From Neostapfia colusana (lineage: Eukaryota; Streptophyta; Magnoliopsida; Poales; Poaceae), in contig JASWHV010000017.1 of assembly GCA_030760725.1 (NCBI GenBank), forward strand, positions 6,364,959 through 6,428,958: a stretch of DNA of 64,000 nt. The letters run 5' to 3'. Under the pieces are notes generated by a model, which was not told where the DNA came from, did no database searches, and saw only the letters and a program-made list of their open reading frames with translations. Position 1 is the first letter of the stretch; every line of letters begins with the position of its first letter. The position numbers and the translations under genes are program-made. Positions 26,005 to 37,653 of this stretch are shown here, piece after piece.

Positions 26005-26309
26005 CTACAACTGTGAGAAGATCATTTGTATATATCGTTCAGGTAAGTACTAGAGATGCTACAACCTGTACAGATAGCTAAATGCTAGAGTTCACTCCAA
26101 TTCTTTGAACACAATAAAAAAATGCCTCAACATCCATTATTCTCTACTTTCATCTATCTTCTGTTGGGGCGCATGCAAAATCCTTAATAGTAGACATAGA
26201 CAATTAGACAAGACACTCAACTCATCACAACAACAACCAAGCCTTTATCCCAAGCCTGTTGGGGTCGGCTAGACATGAAACCCAATATCAATGAAGTAAA
26301 AGAGAGGAA

Positions 26310-26475
26310 GAGTTATAAGAACAAGGAAAAAAGAAAAGAAAAAAGAAAAAAGAAGAAAAAAAAAGAAAAAAGAAAAAAAGAAAAAAGAAAAAAAGAAAAA
26401 AAGAAAAAGAGAAAAGAAAAAAGAAAAAAGAAAAAGAGAAAAGAAAAAAGAAAAGAAAAAAGAAAAAAAACAAGA
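26310..26475 (-). repeat. Polypurine/polypyrimidine tract in the RTE 3' region
   Basis: On the plus strand this is an almost pure A/G run built from GAAAAA/GAAAA words; on the element's coding strand it is CT-rich. The second RTE copy has a matching tract at about 32268-32400, so the tract belongs to the family rather than to this site. Plus-strand open frames here encode only Lys, Arg and Glu and are artefacts. Confidence 0.8.
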
Positions 26476-29400
26476 CTATGATTCTGGCACATGGATTGCT
26501 ACTTTCCATGCGGTCCTATCATGAGCTAAGTCTCTGGATACATTCCAATCTCTCAAATCTCGTTTTACCGCCTCCTCCCAGGTCAACCTTGGTCGTCCTC
26601 TACCCCTCCTAATATTTTCTCTACCTCTTAAAATCCCACTGTTAACCGGTGCTTCTGGAGGTCTCCGTTGAATATGTCCAAACCACCTAAGTCGATGTTG
26701 GACTAACTTCTCTTCAATCGGCGCCACCCCTACCTTATCTCGAATCACCTCATTCCTTATTCGGTCTCTTCTCGTGTGCCCGCACATCCACCGTAGCATG
26801 CGCATCTCTGCGAGACTCATTTGTTGGACATGTTGCCGTTTAGTTGGCCAACATTCCGCCCCATAGAGCATCGCGGGTCTGATCACCGTCCTATAGAACT
26901 TCCCTTTTAGCTTTTGTGGGACTTTCCTATCACATAGGATTCCAGAGACTTGTCGCCATTTCATCCACCCTACCTTGATCCTGTGGCAAACATCCTCATC
27001 AATATCGCCATTGCTTTGTAACATTGATCCTAAGTATCGGAAAGAGTCCCTTCTAGGTACTATTTGTCCTTGTAGACTAACATTTCCCTCTTCACGACCA
27101 ACACCACTAAAGTCACACCTCATATACTAGGTTTTGGTCCTACTAAGTCTAAACCCCTTGGACTCTAAGGTTTGTCTCCATAACTCTAATTTCTTATCAA
27201 CACCCTCTCTAGTTCCATCTACCAGCACTACATCATCAGCAAAGAGCATGCACCAAGGGATATCCCCTTGTATATCCTTCGACACCTCATCCATCACCAA
27301 GGAAAAGATGTATGGGCTCAAAGCTGATCCTTGATGTAGTCCTACCGTGATAGGGAATGCATCAGTCTCACTATCACTTACGCGCACACTTGTCCTAACA
27401 TTATTGTACATATCCTTGATAAGGGTAATGTACTTTGTTGGCACTTTATGTTTCTCTAGTGCCCACCACATGACTGACCTTGGTATCTTGTCGTACGCCT
27501 TCTCCAAGTCGATGAACACTATATGCAAGTTCTTCTTCTGCTCCTTATATCTCTCCATAAGCTGACGAAGTAAGAAAATCGTCTCCATTGTAGATCTCCC
27601 AGGCATAAAACCAAACTGGTTTTTAGTGACATTGGTCACTTTCCTCAGGCGGTGTTCAATCACTCTCTCCCAAAGCTTCATAGTATGACTCATAAGCTTA
27701 ATGCCTCGATAATTAGTACAACTTTGAATATCTCCTTTATTTTTGAAGATAGGTACTAATATACTTTTCCTCCATTCTTCAGGCATCTTGTTTGACCGAA
27801 AAATGTGATTGAATAGCTTTGTGAGCCATACTATTGCCACGTCCCCAAGACATCTCCACACCTCAATAGGGACATCGTCGGGGCCGAGGGCCTTTCCTCC
27901 TTTCATCCTTTTTAAGGCCTCCTTAACCTCAAACTCTTGTATCCTCCGCACGAACCGCCTGTTGGAGTCATCAAAGGAGTCATCCAACTCAACCATAGTG
28001 CTCCCATTCCCATCATTGAATAGCCCATTAAAGTAATCACGTCATCTATTCTTAATCTCTTCATCCTTCACTAGAATGCGGTCAGTTTCATCTTTGATGC
28101 ATTTAACTTGATTGAGATCCCTCATCTTTCTCTCGCGGATTTTTGCTACCTTGTATATGTCCTTTTCACCTTCTTTTGTCTCTAGTCTCTCATATAACTT
28201 ATCATAGGCCTGTCCTCTTGCCTTACTCACAGCTCGCTTTGCATTCTTCTTCGCCTCTTTGTACTTAAGCATGTTGCTTGCGCTTCTATCATTATGCCAA
28301 CTCTTGTAACACTCCTTCTTCTCCTTAATGGACTTTTGTACATCCTCATTCCACCACCAAGTGTCTTTATCTACAAGTTTCTTTCCCTTTGTCACACCGA
28401 ACACCTCACTAGCTACCTTCCTAATGCAAGTTGCCATCTTCATCCACATACTATCTGCATCTCCATTTTCTGCCCAGGGTCCTTCTGTGATCACCCTATT
28501 TTTAAAGGATTCTTGTGATTCTCCCTTCAACTTCCACCACTTTGTTCTTGTGATTTTGACACCTTTGTCCCGCAAAGAGCATGTATGGAAGCGAAAGTCA
28601 GCTACCACAAGCTTATGTTATGTCACAACACACTCCCCCGGGATCACCTTACAATCAAGACACTCCCGTTTATCCTTTCTCCTAGTGAGGACAAAGTCAA
28701 TCTGGCTAGAGTGTTGGGCACTACTAAAGGTCACTAGGTGAGATTGCCTCTTCCTAAAGAGGGTGTTAGCTACCAACAGGTCATAGGCTACGGCAAAGTC
28801 TAGGATGTCCTTACCCTCTTGATTTCTATCGCCGCATCCAAAACCTCCATGTACTCCCTTAAATCCTAGATTAGTTGCACCCACATGACCATTGAGATCT
28901 CCCCCTATGAGAAGTTTCTCGGTTATCGGTACACTACTAACCATATCCTCCAAGTCCTCCCAAAATTGCCTCTTGGCACTCATGTTGAGCCCAACTTGTG
29001 GGGCATAAGCACTAATGACGTTCAAGACAATGTCCCCAATTACTATCTTGATTAAGATGATCCTATCCCCTCGTCTTCGAACATCCACTACTCCATCCTT
29101 AAGACTCTTATCTATTAGAACACCTACGCCATTCCTAGTCCCAGCCGAACCAGAATACCAAAACTTGAAACCGGTATTATCAACTTCTCTCGCCTTTTGA
29201 CCCGCCCATCTAGTCTCTTGTACACAAAGGATATTTACTCGTCTCCTAATGGCAACATCTACTAACTCACGTAGCTTCCCCGTCAAGGATCCTACATTCC
29301 AACTACCCACCCGAAATCTATGTTCCTCGGCTAGCTTCCTTACGCTTTGCACCCGTCGAGTAAGATGCAAAGACCCTTGCTCACTTATCACTACATCCGG

Positions 29401-29598
29401 GCGATGATGTAGCGCGCCACTAAGGTGGTGGCGATCCGGCCCTTGCTCATTTAACACCATATCCGGGTTCCGATATGGCGCGCCACTAAGGCGGTGGCGA
29501 CCCGACCCTTGCCCACTTAACACCATACCCGGGTTCCGATATGGCGCGTCGCTAAGAGGGTTACGCCCCAACGAATTTCTATTGGGTTTCATTTCCAT
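26476..29598 (-). pseudogene. RTE ORF2-like polyprotein: endonuclease plus reverse transcriptase, three nonsense codons
   Basis: One continuous frame of 1041 codons with no frameshift but three internal stops, near 28618, 28042 and 27127. By comparison with copy 2 and normal codons these are single-base changes (for example TGG to TGA). Domain order: a 22-residue tandem repeat at the N-terminus; an APE-type endonuclease (FRVGSWNVGSL, QETRW, GGDLNGHVG, SSQIDFVL); a Lys/Arg-rich linker; reverse transcriptase (NYRGIKLM, FGFMPGRST, FIDLEKAYDKI, GLHQGSALSPY and the catalytic LFADDVVL); and a C-terminal region with GRGRPRLTWEEAV. The element cannot now make full-length protein. Its role in life was target-primed insertion of its own RNA. 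Confidence 0.92.
29349..29546 (-). repeat. 66-bp (22-codon) tandem repeat inside the RTE frame
   Basis: Three in-frame 66-bp units lie in the N-terminal part of the RTE frame (29349-29414, 29415-29480, 29481-29546). Each encodes a variant of GRHRLSGAPYRNPDMVLNEQ followed by a Gly/Pro pair. A fourth partial unit follows towards the start codon. The period is an exact multiple of three, so the frame is kept. Confidence 0.8.
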
Positions 29599-30123
29599 GA
29601 GAATGGCTAAGTGTAAGTTGTTGGCTCGCCAAGCCTATCACAACCCCCTCCTCCTTTACCCGGGCTTGGGACCGGCTATGTCATTACAACATAGGCGGAG
29701 TTACAAGACACTCAACTCATAAATATGAAAAATACGCTTTACAAAATATCTGTTTCACAATGACCAATAAAACATTGGATCAATGTTGAAAAATTATGAA
29801 TTATTCCATTACGATATTGATGGCCATTGGCCACCATATTATCAGATACATGTGAAACAACAGGATAACGTTAATGTATGGTTTGAAATGGCATGTACTC
29901 ATGTGTCAACCAAGTGATGCCTCAAGTAAATTGAATAGCGAAACAACATAACATTGAGTCATGAGAGCATATATGTTAGAATATGGTACTTCCAGAAAAT
30001 GAAAGAATAACTTTGGTAATGCTCTGTTTTTCTACTTTATGGTTCAACAACAGCGTTTCTGTGAGTCACAAAAAACAATTGAATACCATGTTTAGCATTG
30101 GTTTGGTGTTCCAATGATTTTGA

Positions 30124-32488
30124 CCTACATAAGCTTGTGTTAGTTAACTTTCGCTTCCATATATGCTCTTTGCGGGACAAAGGTGTCAAAATCACAAGAA
30201 CAAAGTGGTGGAAGTTGAAAGGAGAACCACAAAAATCCTTTAAAAATAGGGTGATCACAGAAGGACCCTGGGCAGAAAATGAAGATGCAGATAGTATGTG
30301 GGTGAAGATGACAACTTGTATTAGGAAGGTAGCTAGTGAGGTGTTCGGTGTGAAAAAAGGAAGGAAACTTGTGGATAAAGACACTTGGTGGTGGAATGAG
30401 GATGTACAAAAAGCCATTAAGGAGAAGAAGGAGTGTTTCAAGAGTTGGCATAATGATAGAAGCGCAAGCAACATGCTTAAGTACAAGGAGGCCAAGAAAA
30501 ATGCAAGGCGGACTGTGAGTAAGGCAAGAGGACATGTCTATGATGAGTTATATGAGAGACTAGAGACAAGAAGGTGAAAAGGACATATACAAGATAGCAA
30601 AAATCCGCGAGAGAAAGATGAGGGATTTCAATCAAGTTAAATGCATCAAAGATGAGACTGACCACATTCTAGTGAAGGATGAAGAGATTAAGAATAGATG
30701 GCGGGATTACTTTAATGGGCTATTCAATGATGGAAATGGGAGCACTATGGTTGAGTTGGATGACTCCTTTGATGACTCCAACAGGCGGTTCGTGCGGAAG
30801 ATACAAGAGTTTGAGGTTAAGCAGGCCTTAAAAAGGATGAAAGGAGGAAAGGCTCTCGGCCCTGATGATGTCCCTATTGAGGTGTGGAGATGCCTTGGGG
30901 ACGTGGCAATAGTATGGCTCACAAAGCTATTCAACCACATTTTTCAGTCAAATGAGATGACTGAAGAATGGAGGAAAAGTATATTAGTACCTATCTTAAA
31001 AATAAAGGTGATATTCAAAGTTGTACTAATTATCGAGGGATTAAGCTTATGAGTCATACTATGAAGCTTTGGGAGGGAGTGATTGAACACCACCTGAGGA
31101 AAGTGACCAATGTCACTAAAAAACAGTTTGGTTTTATGCCTGGGAGGTCTACAATGGAGGCGATTTTCTTGCTTCGTCACCTTATGGAGAGATATAGGGA
31201 GCAGGAGAAGGACTTGCATATGGTGTTCATTGACTTAGAGAAGGCGTACGACAAGATACCAAGGTCAGTCATGTGGTGGGCACTAGAGAAACATAAAGTT
31301 CCAACAAAGTACATTACCCTTATCAAGGATATGTACAATAACGTTAGGACAAGTGTGCGCGTAAGTGATAGTGAGACTGATGCATTTCCTATCACGGTAG
31401 GACTACATCAAGGATCAACTTTGAGTCCATACATCTTTTCCTTGGTGATGGATGAGGTATCGAAGGATATACAAGGGGATATCCCTTAGTGCATGCTCTT
31501 TGCCGATGATGTAGTGCTGGTAGATGAAACTAGGGATGGTGTTGATAAGAAATTAGAGTTATGGAGACAAACCTTAGAGTCCAAGGGATTTAGACTTAGT
31601 AGGACCAAGACCGAGTATATGAGGTGTGACTTTAGTGGTGTTGCTCGTTAAGAGGGAAATGTTAGTCTACAAGGACAAGTAGTACCTAGAAGAGACTCTT
31701 TTCGATACTTAGGATCAATGTTACAAAGCAATGGCGATATTGATGAGGATGTTTGCCACATGATCAAGGTAGGGTGGATGAAATGGCGACAGCCTCTGGA
31801 ATCCTATGTGATAGGAAGGTCCCACAAAAGCTAAAAGAGAAGTTCTATAGGACGGTGATCAGACCCGCGATGCTTTATGGGGCGGAATGTTGGCCAACTA
31901 AACGACAACAAGTCCAACAAATATGTGTCGCAGAGATGCGCATGCTACGGTGGATGTGCGGGCACACGAGAAGAGACCGAATAAGGAATGAGGCGACTCG
32001 TGATAAGTTAGGGGTGGCGCTGATTGAAGAGAAGTTAGTACAACATCGACTTAGGTGGTTTGGACATATCTAGCGGAGGCCTCCAGAAGCACCGGTTAAC
32101 AGTGAGATTTTAAGAGGTAGAGAAAATATTAGGAGGGGTAGAGGACGACCAAGGTTGATCTGGCAGGAGGCGGTAAAACAAGATTTGAGAGATTGGAATG
32201 TATCCAGAGACTTAGCTCATGATATGACCACATGGAAAGTAGCAATTCATGTGCCGGAACCTTAGTCTTGTTTTTTTCTTTTTTTCCTCTTTTTTCTTTT
32301 TTTCTCTTTTTTGTCTTTTTTTCTTTTTTCTTTCCCCCCTTTTCCCTTTTTTTCCTTTTTTTCTATTTTTTTCTTTTTCTTTTTTCTTGTTCTTAATTTT
32401 CTTCCTCTCTTTTACTTCATTGATATTGGGTTTCATGTCTAGCCGACCCCAACATGCTTGGGATAAAGGCTTGGTTGTTGTTGTTATT
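30124..32488 (+). mobile_element. 5'-truncated RTE-clade retrotransposon (copy 2)
   Basis: A second RTE copy in the opposite orientation to copy 1, starting inside the linker after the endonuclease domain. It is similar to copy 1 from about 28620 downwards. The frame is broken several times: a 2-bp loss near 30573, a 1-bp loss near 31003, TAG in place of Trp near 31488, a stop near 31650 and a further shift before 31753. Reverse transcriptase motifs (NKGDIQSCTNYRG, FGFMPGRST, FIDLEKAYDKI) remain readable. The 3' end has the same CT-rich tract and GTT tail. I could not find target duplications. Confidence 0.88.
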
Positions 32489-32769
32489 GTAAGGCTCAAG
32501 GATTATGAACACTACAAGAATGGACAAATCAACCAGGAAAGGAATTATAAATTTGATATCAGTTGCCAGTTGGTATATACAGCCAGCTGTTTGAAAATCA
32601 TAGAATATCTATAGAATATAGTAGTACAGAGACTCATATGATGTCCCAAAACATTCTGGGAGATGTGCAATGAAGGCCAAGTTAAAATCTTTTAGGTATG
32701 AGAATTAGGAAAGCTTTGATGCTTAGATCATGCATAGAACTAGTATGCTCACAGAAATAATTGAACCCT

Positions 32770-34125
32770 TCAATTTCTAGACCAACATCCACTCTTTCCC
32801 CCAGACTTGTGCTGAAGACAAACATCTGTTATACAAATATCCTTTGAACAAGCTTTGCACATGTCATAAATTGTGAGGCCGGCAATGGTTACTGCAGTCA
32901 TTGCTTCCATCTCAACCCCTGTCTTTCCACTGGTTGCGGCTTCCCCTTCAATCACAACACTAGAATCCTCTTCGTTGAGGGTAAGATCAACACGGACATG
33001 GGAAAGATTAATGTTGTGGCACATGGGTATGAGGTTGCTAGTTTGCTTTGCACCAGTAATTCCAGCAATCTTGGCAACAGTGAGGACATCTCCTTTCGCG
33101 ATCTGATTTGATGCCACTAAATTAAACACCTTTTGGCCTAGCAAGACCTTGCAGCTCGCTACGGCAACTCTCTTGCTGTCTTGTTTGTGTGAGACATCAA
33201 CCATCTTCGCCTGCCCGCTGCTATCAATATGGGTAAGCACTGGTTGTGAATCCTCAGCTCTATAAGTGGGCATGGCTTCTTGCTGGGGAGGACTTGAGCC
33301 TAAAGGACTGGATGAAGGAGACTCACCAAATATTGATTCCATTTCCTATGATCACAGACTTGGAGATAGTTATTACCTTGAATGCCCAACAAAAATTGTT
33401 TAAACACACTTCTATGAAATCAATGCATGATGCAAAATTAGAAACCAATATTAAGCTTTTACAGATACTGCCTTACTTTTGTCGATTCTGCAGAATAGAG
33501 AATACAACAATCAGGACACTAAGACCCGAAGATCACAAATTCTAGTGGCAAAATTCGGACTCAAAAATAACCTGGGAAGTATAAATGGCACATCTAGTAT
33601 CATTATTCATTACGTATGTATTTATGTGAATTAGACAAGAAATCAAGTGCATCCGGATGGGTGGTGTGAATTCTCACTATTACGTCATGTGGTACTGCTG
33701 TTAAACTTTTGCGCATCTGAACTTTTGAACATGACAAATTCATGCATATGTTATTTTAGTCGATGTGTCAAACTATCATACTATGGGTAGCATCATAAGC
33801 AATTGTCTGTTCAGGTAATGGTTCAATTCCAACTCATAATGGACTTAGCGTCACGTAACTGCAACCTGACTGTACTCCATATCCAATTTCATTAAGTTTC
33901 AGAAAAAAATGCGCCAATTATCATGCCTAGTATTTTATTTTCACTAAGCTATTCAGATAACAGATGAAATAATAGTAGCCAAAGACAACACTGAAAACGA
34001 AAAGGGATATACAAATGGCTAACCTTATTTAGCTCTGCTATAGTATCTGGAGAAACCTCAGTAGAAAAGCATCTCCAACCATTAGATCTTGCTATTCTTG
34101 GGAGAACGGAACGGAAGATAGACAT
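32770..34125 (-). CDS. CNX3: Cyclic pyranopterin monophosphate synthase (MoaC family), mitochondrial
   Basis: Works with CNX2 in the first step of molybdenum cofactor synthesis, turning GTP into cyclic pyranopterin monophosphate in the mitochondrial matrix. Two coding exons: 34024-34125 (34 codons) and 32770-33345, joined in phase 0; 225 residues. The N-terminus MSIFRSVLPRIARSNGWRCF is basic and fits a mitochondrial presequence. The MoaC domain runs from about residue 72 to the end: KMVDVSHK (82-88), LIPMCHNINL (140-148), TGVEMEAMTAVTIA (176-189) and the conserved Asp195/Lys198 in IYDMCKA. It is somewhat shorter than the Arabidopsis protein as I recall it. I chose the ATG at 34125; the frame is open a little further, but without an ATG. 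Confidence 0.93.
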
Positions 34126-34502
34126 TGTATGCACAACAAAGTGTTGTTGCGCTACTGCAGCAATGAACAGGTATCATAGAGAAATTTTAGGACATGCTGA
34201 CTCGTTTCAGAACCAGTAATTCCATGTAGAATGATTAGACATAGAAAAATCGCACTCACTTGAGCACATAACCTGTTTTTTTTCAAACAGCCTAGCACGT
34301 CATGCAATTTAAATCCATCAAGCGACCTAACACAGTCCATCTAGTTTTCATCCATGTCAACCGTTTTAATTTGACCGAATCTCTCATTCATGACAGTGCC
34401 AACGGATGTTATGTTTGAACAACACGAGGATTTGTAGCCTCAACTGCGCCATACTGCTATCCGAGTAGTGGAATAATTACCAAGAAAATAACACAGGAAC
34501 TT

Positions 34503-34747
34503 ACCACAAGGGGTTGTTGAGGTGTTCGGCGGACGCTGCAGCTACTACTAAGGCTCGAGTGGTCCGCAAGGCGATTGTTGCAGCTACCGCCTGCTGGTGA
34601 GCTCTGGAGGGGGATCCAGCTACGCCACGCCGCGGCGGCTCGGGGCGCTAGCGGGCGGGTGGGCGGGCGGGCGAATCGGCGAGAGGGGCGTAGGCGAGGC
34701 GCGGCGACCGGGCGGCGGGTCGGTCACAGTGCGAGCGCCGAGCGGAG

Positions 34748-34790
<43 letters not shown>

Positions 34791-34800
34791 AGGCAAGCGA
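34503..34800 (-). promoter_or_regulatory. Probable CNX3 leader exon and promoter with (CT)19
   Basis: A GTAAGT donor reading on the minus strand lies near 34500, after GGGGTTGTGG-type sequence, and suggests a non-coding first exon spliced to the CNX3 start exon. Upstream, an uninterrupted (GA)19 run at 34751-34788 appears as CT on the transcribed strand, a common feature around plant transcription starts. No TATA box was seen. The start site itself is not fixed by sequence. Confidence 0.45.
34751..34788. repeat. (GA)19 microsatellite
   Basis: A perfect 38-bp GA/CT dinucleotide repeat. Confidence 0.95.
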
Positions 34801-35187
34801 GGGGACTGAAGACGTCCAAAGGCCAGCGGGAGCATTGAAAGGGCCCGGCCCGGTGGAGCGGTTTCGCTAACACGGAGTAGATAGACACGCGGCCCATAGA
34901 TGCAGCTGGACTCCGAGGAGGTACTAGACATGCGGCCCATAAAGGCTGGCCCCATAGATTCACAAATTTTCTTTCAACAATTACAACACTGCATACAGTT
35001 ACAGTAATTTGGGTCGTCCTTATACAGTTCAAGGACAGTTACAGCATACCGAGCGAAGCCAGGTGCACAGCAAACAAAAGCCATGACAACCGGGAAAGAA
35101 TCCACACAAGAAAAATAGTACTTATCGGTGCACGCACACCATGGATCGAGCAGCTAATAAGCTAGCCAGTTCGGCGTCGTGACGTGA

Positions 35188-35995
35188 TCAGTGGCGCCTT
35201 GCGAGCGCGAAGGCGGAGAGGGAGATGAGCACGATGAGGATGACCATGGCGGCGAAGGACCCGATAAGTGATCCCGAGATGCGCTCGCAGAAGGAGTCGA
35301 ACTGCTGGCAGATGGCGAACCAGTTGGCCCGCACGTTGCCCTTGTGCGCCAGGTACACGATCGCCGCCGCCGCCGACGCGCCGGACGTCAGCAAGGTCAG
35401 CGACGCCTGCAGTCCATACACACGTATACATTCAGATATAGTTGATCAATCGCCGACGACGACGCGCCGGCGGAGCGTCAGCAAGGACAGCTAGCGACGG
35501 TTAAACTACTGTAATTACCGCGTCCAGGATGACGAGGGCCAGGCGGCTGTAACGCGCCCGGGGCCTGATGATGTGCACGATGGCCAGCGGGATGGACAGG
35601 ACGAGGTACGAGCACACCACCGCGTTCGCCGCCACGAAGAACCTGCATCGTGCTCATCGTCATCAAGTTAATTAGTAGTACTGCGTGCGAACCCGTAGCG
35701 CGGGCTCGCGCTCTCTATCTATTCGTAGCGGCGATAATTAACATGCAGCTGCGTCGACGTACGTGAAGGACGGGAGGTCGCTGTACTTGGCCTCGAACTG
35801 GATGAATTGCGTGAAGAAGGGGAGCGTCTCGTTGGTGGTGCCCATGGAGATGGCGCTGCCGATCGTGCCGATGATGGCGATGAACCGGAGGAACACGTCG
35901 ATGATGGACACGGCACGGTTGACGCCGGCCGACACCGGCGCCACGAGGGGCGCCTTGGAGCTCTCCCCATGCTCAACCACAACGTCCTTCGTCAT
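35188..35995 (-). CDS. Casparian strip membrane protein (CASP/CASP-like, DUF588)
   Basis: Four-pass plasma membrane protein. CASPs form the scaffold at which endodermal cells lay down lignin for the Casparian strip. Three exons: 35763-35995, 35519-35642 and 35188-35406, phases 2 and 0; 191 residues. The first extracellular loop reads ETLPFFTQFIQFEAKYSDLP (56-75), the signature that separates true CASPs from most CASP-like proteins. Membrane segments lie at about 29-52, 79-103, 119-142 and 165-187. The third segment is followed by the family run YLAHKGNVRANWFAICQQF, and the protein ends FALARRH. A TATATATAA box on the minus strand at 36119-36127 is well placed, about 125 bp before the ATG. Confidence 0.93.
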
Positions 35996-36118
35996 AGCTT
36001 ACACGGACGAACTAAGCTGGAATAGTGAATTGAATATTTAGGGAATATTCTTGTTTGAAGATCACGGTCAGCTGCCTAGCTTGTTTTTGCTTGAGATGGT
36101 TCATGTGGTCAGACCTTC

Positions 36119-36127
36119 TTATATATA
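36119..36127 (-). promoter_or_regulatory. TATA box of the CASP gene
   Basis: TATATATAA on the minus strand, 124 bp upstream of the CASP start codon, implies a leader of roughly 95 nt. Confidence 0.6.
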
Positions 36128-36444
36128 CATGCATCATGCATGCCATGAGGTTTCCATTGGGATAAGCAGCTTATGCCCCAACAAAACCAACAGCTCGCCT
36201 GGTCAATCATACAGGCCAGAGCCAAAGGTGGTGATTTAGGTGGCTTTGACAATTTTAAACAACAACTAAAGCTCGTCTTGGGATTGGTTGACTCTGCACC
36301 TGCTCTTACTTGCTCAAACGACACCAACAAGTTGCAAATATTTTTCTCAGCATCAGGACATCCCTTCCCACGTTTCCATGCCCAAACGGCTTTTATCGCA
36401 AGCCTCTTTGCTAGGATGTAACAATGCAACCTTTTAATTGGTTA

Positions 36445-36523
36445 CTCCCTCCGTTTCATATTAATTAACGTCGGTTAGTTCAAATTTAAATTAACCAACA
36501 TCATTAATATGAAACGGAGGGAG
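36445..36523. mobile_element. Stowaway MITE
   Basis: A 79-bp palindrome with near-perfect ends (CTCCCTCCGTTTCATATTAA at the left; the right end is its complement) and TA duplications at 36443-36444 and 36524-36525. It resembles the copy at 16111-16190 and is the better preserved of the two. Confidence 0.92.
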
Positions 36524-36671
36524 TATTACTAAAAGACTTTGTAGTGCAATGGATAGATAGTACCTAAATAATGATATGAAACCATTTTATTGTTTGTTGC
36601 AGCGGTCCCAGATAACGCAAGGATGAGAAGTGTTGTATAGATAGTACAAGACATTAGAGTTTATGTCTGGA

Positions 36672-36691
36672 GGGGGGGGGGGGGGGGGGGG
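36672..36691. repeat. Poly-G run
   Basis: An uninterrupted run of about 20 G lies in intergenic DNA. It is prone to length error in sequencing. Confidence 0.85.
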
Positions 36692-37653
36692 CATCTGGCT
36701 GGCCAATCTGGCATGCATTTCCACATGGACTAGGAACTCGGGCGTATGGGCTGGTCCGAGAAGCTGGGCAGCATTCTAAGTACTCAGCCCTGCATAATGT
36801 TATCAGCCCATTACGAAGTGGGCTTACCAAGCCACCCAGTCTTCCCACACAAGTTCACCTGTGTCACGGTTGCACAAAAACTCAATGCTACGAGTCACGA
36901 AAAAATCGAAAACAAAATACGAGAGTGTGGACCATACTATCATATACCCACTCATGAATCTGAGCATCAACAGCTTGTACAATTATAAATAAATACGAGA
37001 GTGTGTGATTTATGCTCTGTTCTTTAACCTTCATAGAGGACAGAGTACCGAGATTCTTAGCTAGCGTTTGGTCACTCGAACCAATTTGATCCCGGTGGGA
37101 TGGTTCGACTGGATGCAACGACCCTCCAGGCGAGATGATACATCTGAAGTGCTTGGTTGCTTGACGAGTGACAGGAGCGTTGGTGCGGAGGGGCGATTGA
37201 GCTTACCGAGCAGAGCATGGCGGGTAGGCGGCCGCAGGACTGGAGTGCCAACGTGAGGAGGGAGGTGAGCAAGAAAAGAAAAAAAAATTCTGACCTCGTA
37301 TACCTTCAAAAGACTAGTCCAATTTGACCATCTAATGGACCCCAAGAGCAGGTAGGGCCAAGCAAAATTCTGCTCATCGATCACACATGGGTGTTGTTGA
37401 TAAAATGGCATTACGAGTCGACGTTTCCCATGCCGGAAAACGGCACCCCGGCCTTCCAAACCATCCATAAGCTGACTCCTTGCCCCCTCATGAGCACCAA
37501 AACCGTTGACCTCGTGGCTTTAATTCCCCTTCCCCATCTCCTGTCCCTTCTCCTCATCGTGTCGCATACGCGCAACAGCATCCGAGCAAGCAAGAAGCCC
37601 AGGAGCAGCAGGAGGCGATCTAGGAGGCAAAAGAAGCGGCGGCGGCGGCGGGC

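Larger units (their letters stand above)
26226..29702 (-). mobile_element. Full-length RTE-clade non-LTR retrotransposon (copy 1)
   Basis: 3477 bp on the minus strand, flanked by identical 18-bp target duplications (acaagacactcaactcat at 26208-26225 and 29703-29720). The 3' end is a short GTT repeat following CTTGGGATAAAGGCTTG, as in plant RTE elements, with no poly-A tail. The 5' leader (29599-29702) precedes one long frame. After the frame comes a pyrimidine-rich tract on the coding strand (about 26310-26475). The exact duplications and near-intact frame point to a fairly recent insertion. Confidence 0.93.

Noticed and set aside
26275..26481. Lysine/arginine-only plus-strand frame
   Set aside because: It is the antisense reading of the pyrimidine-rich tract in the RTE 3' region.
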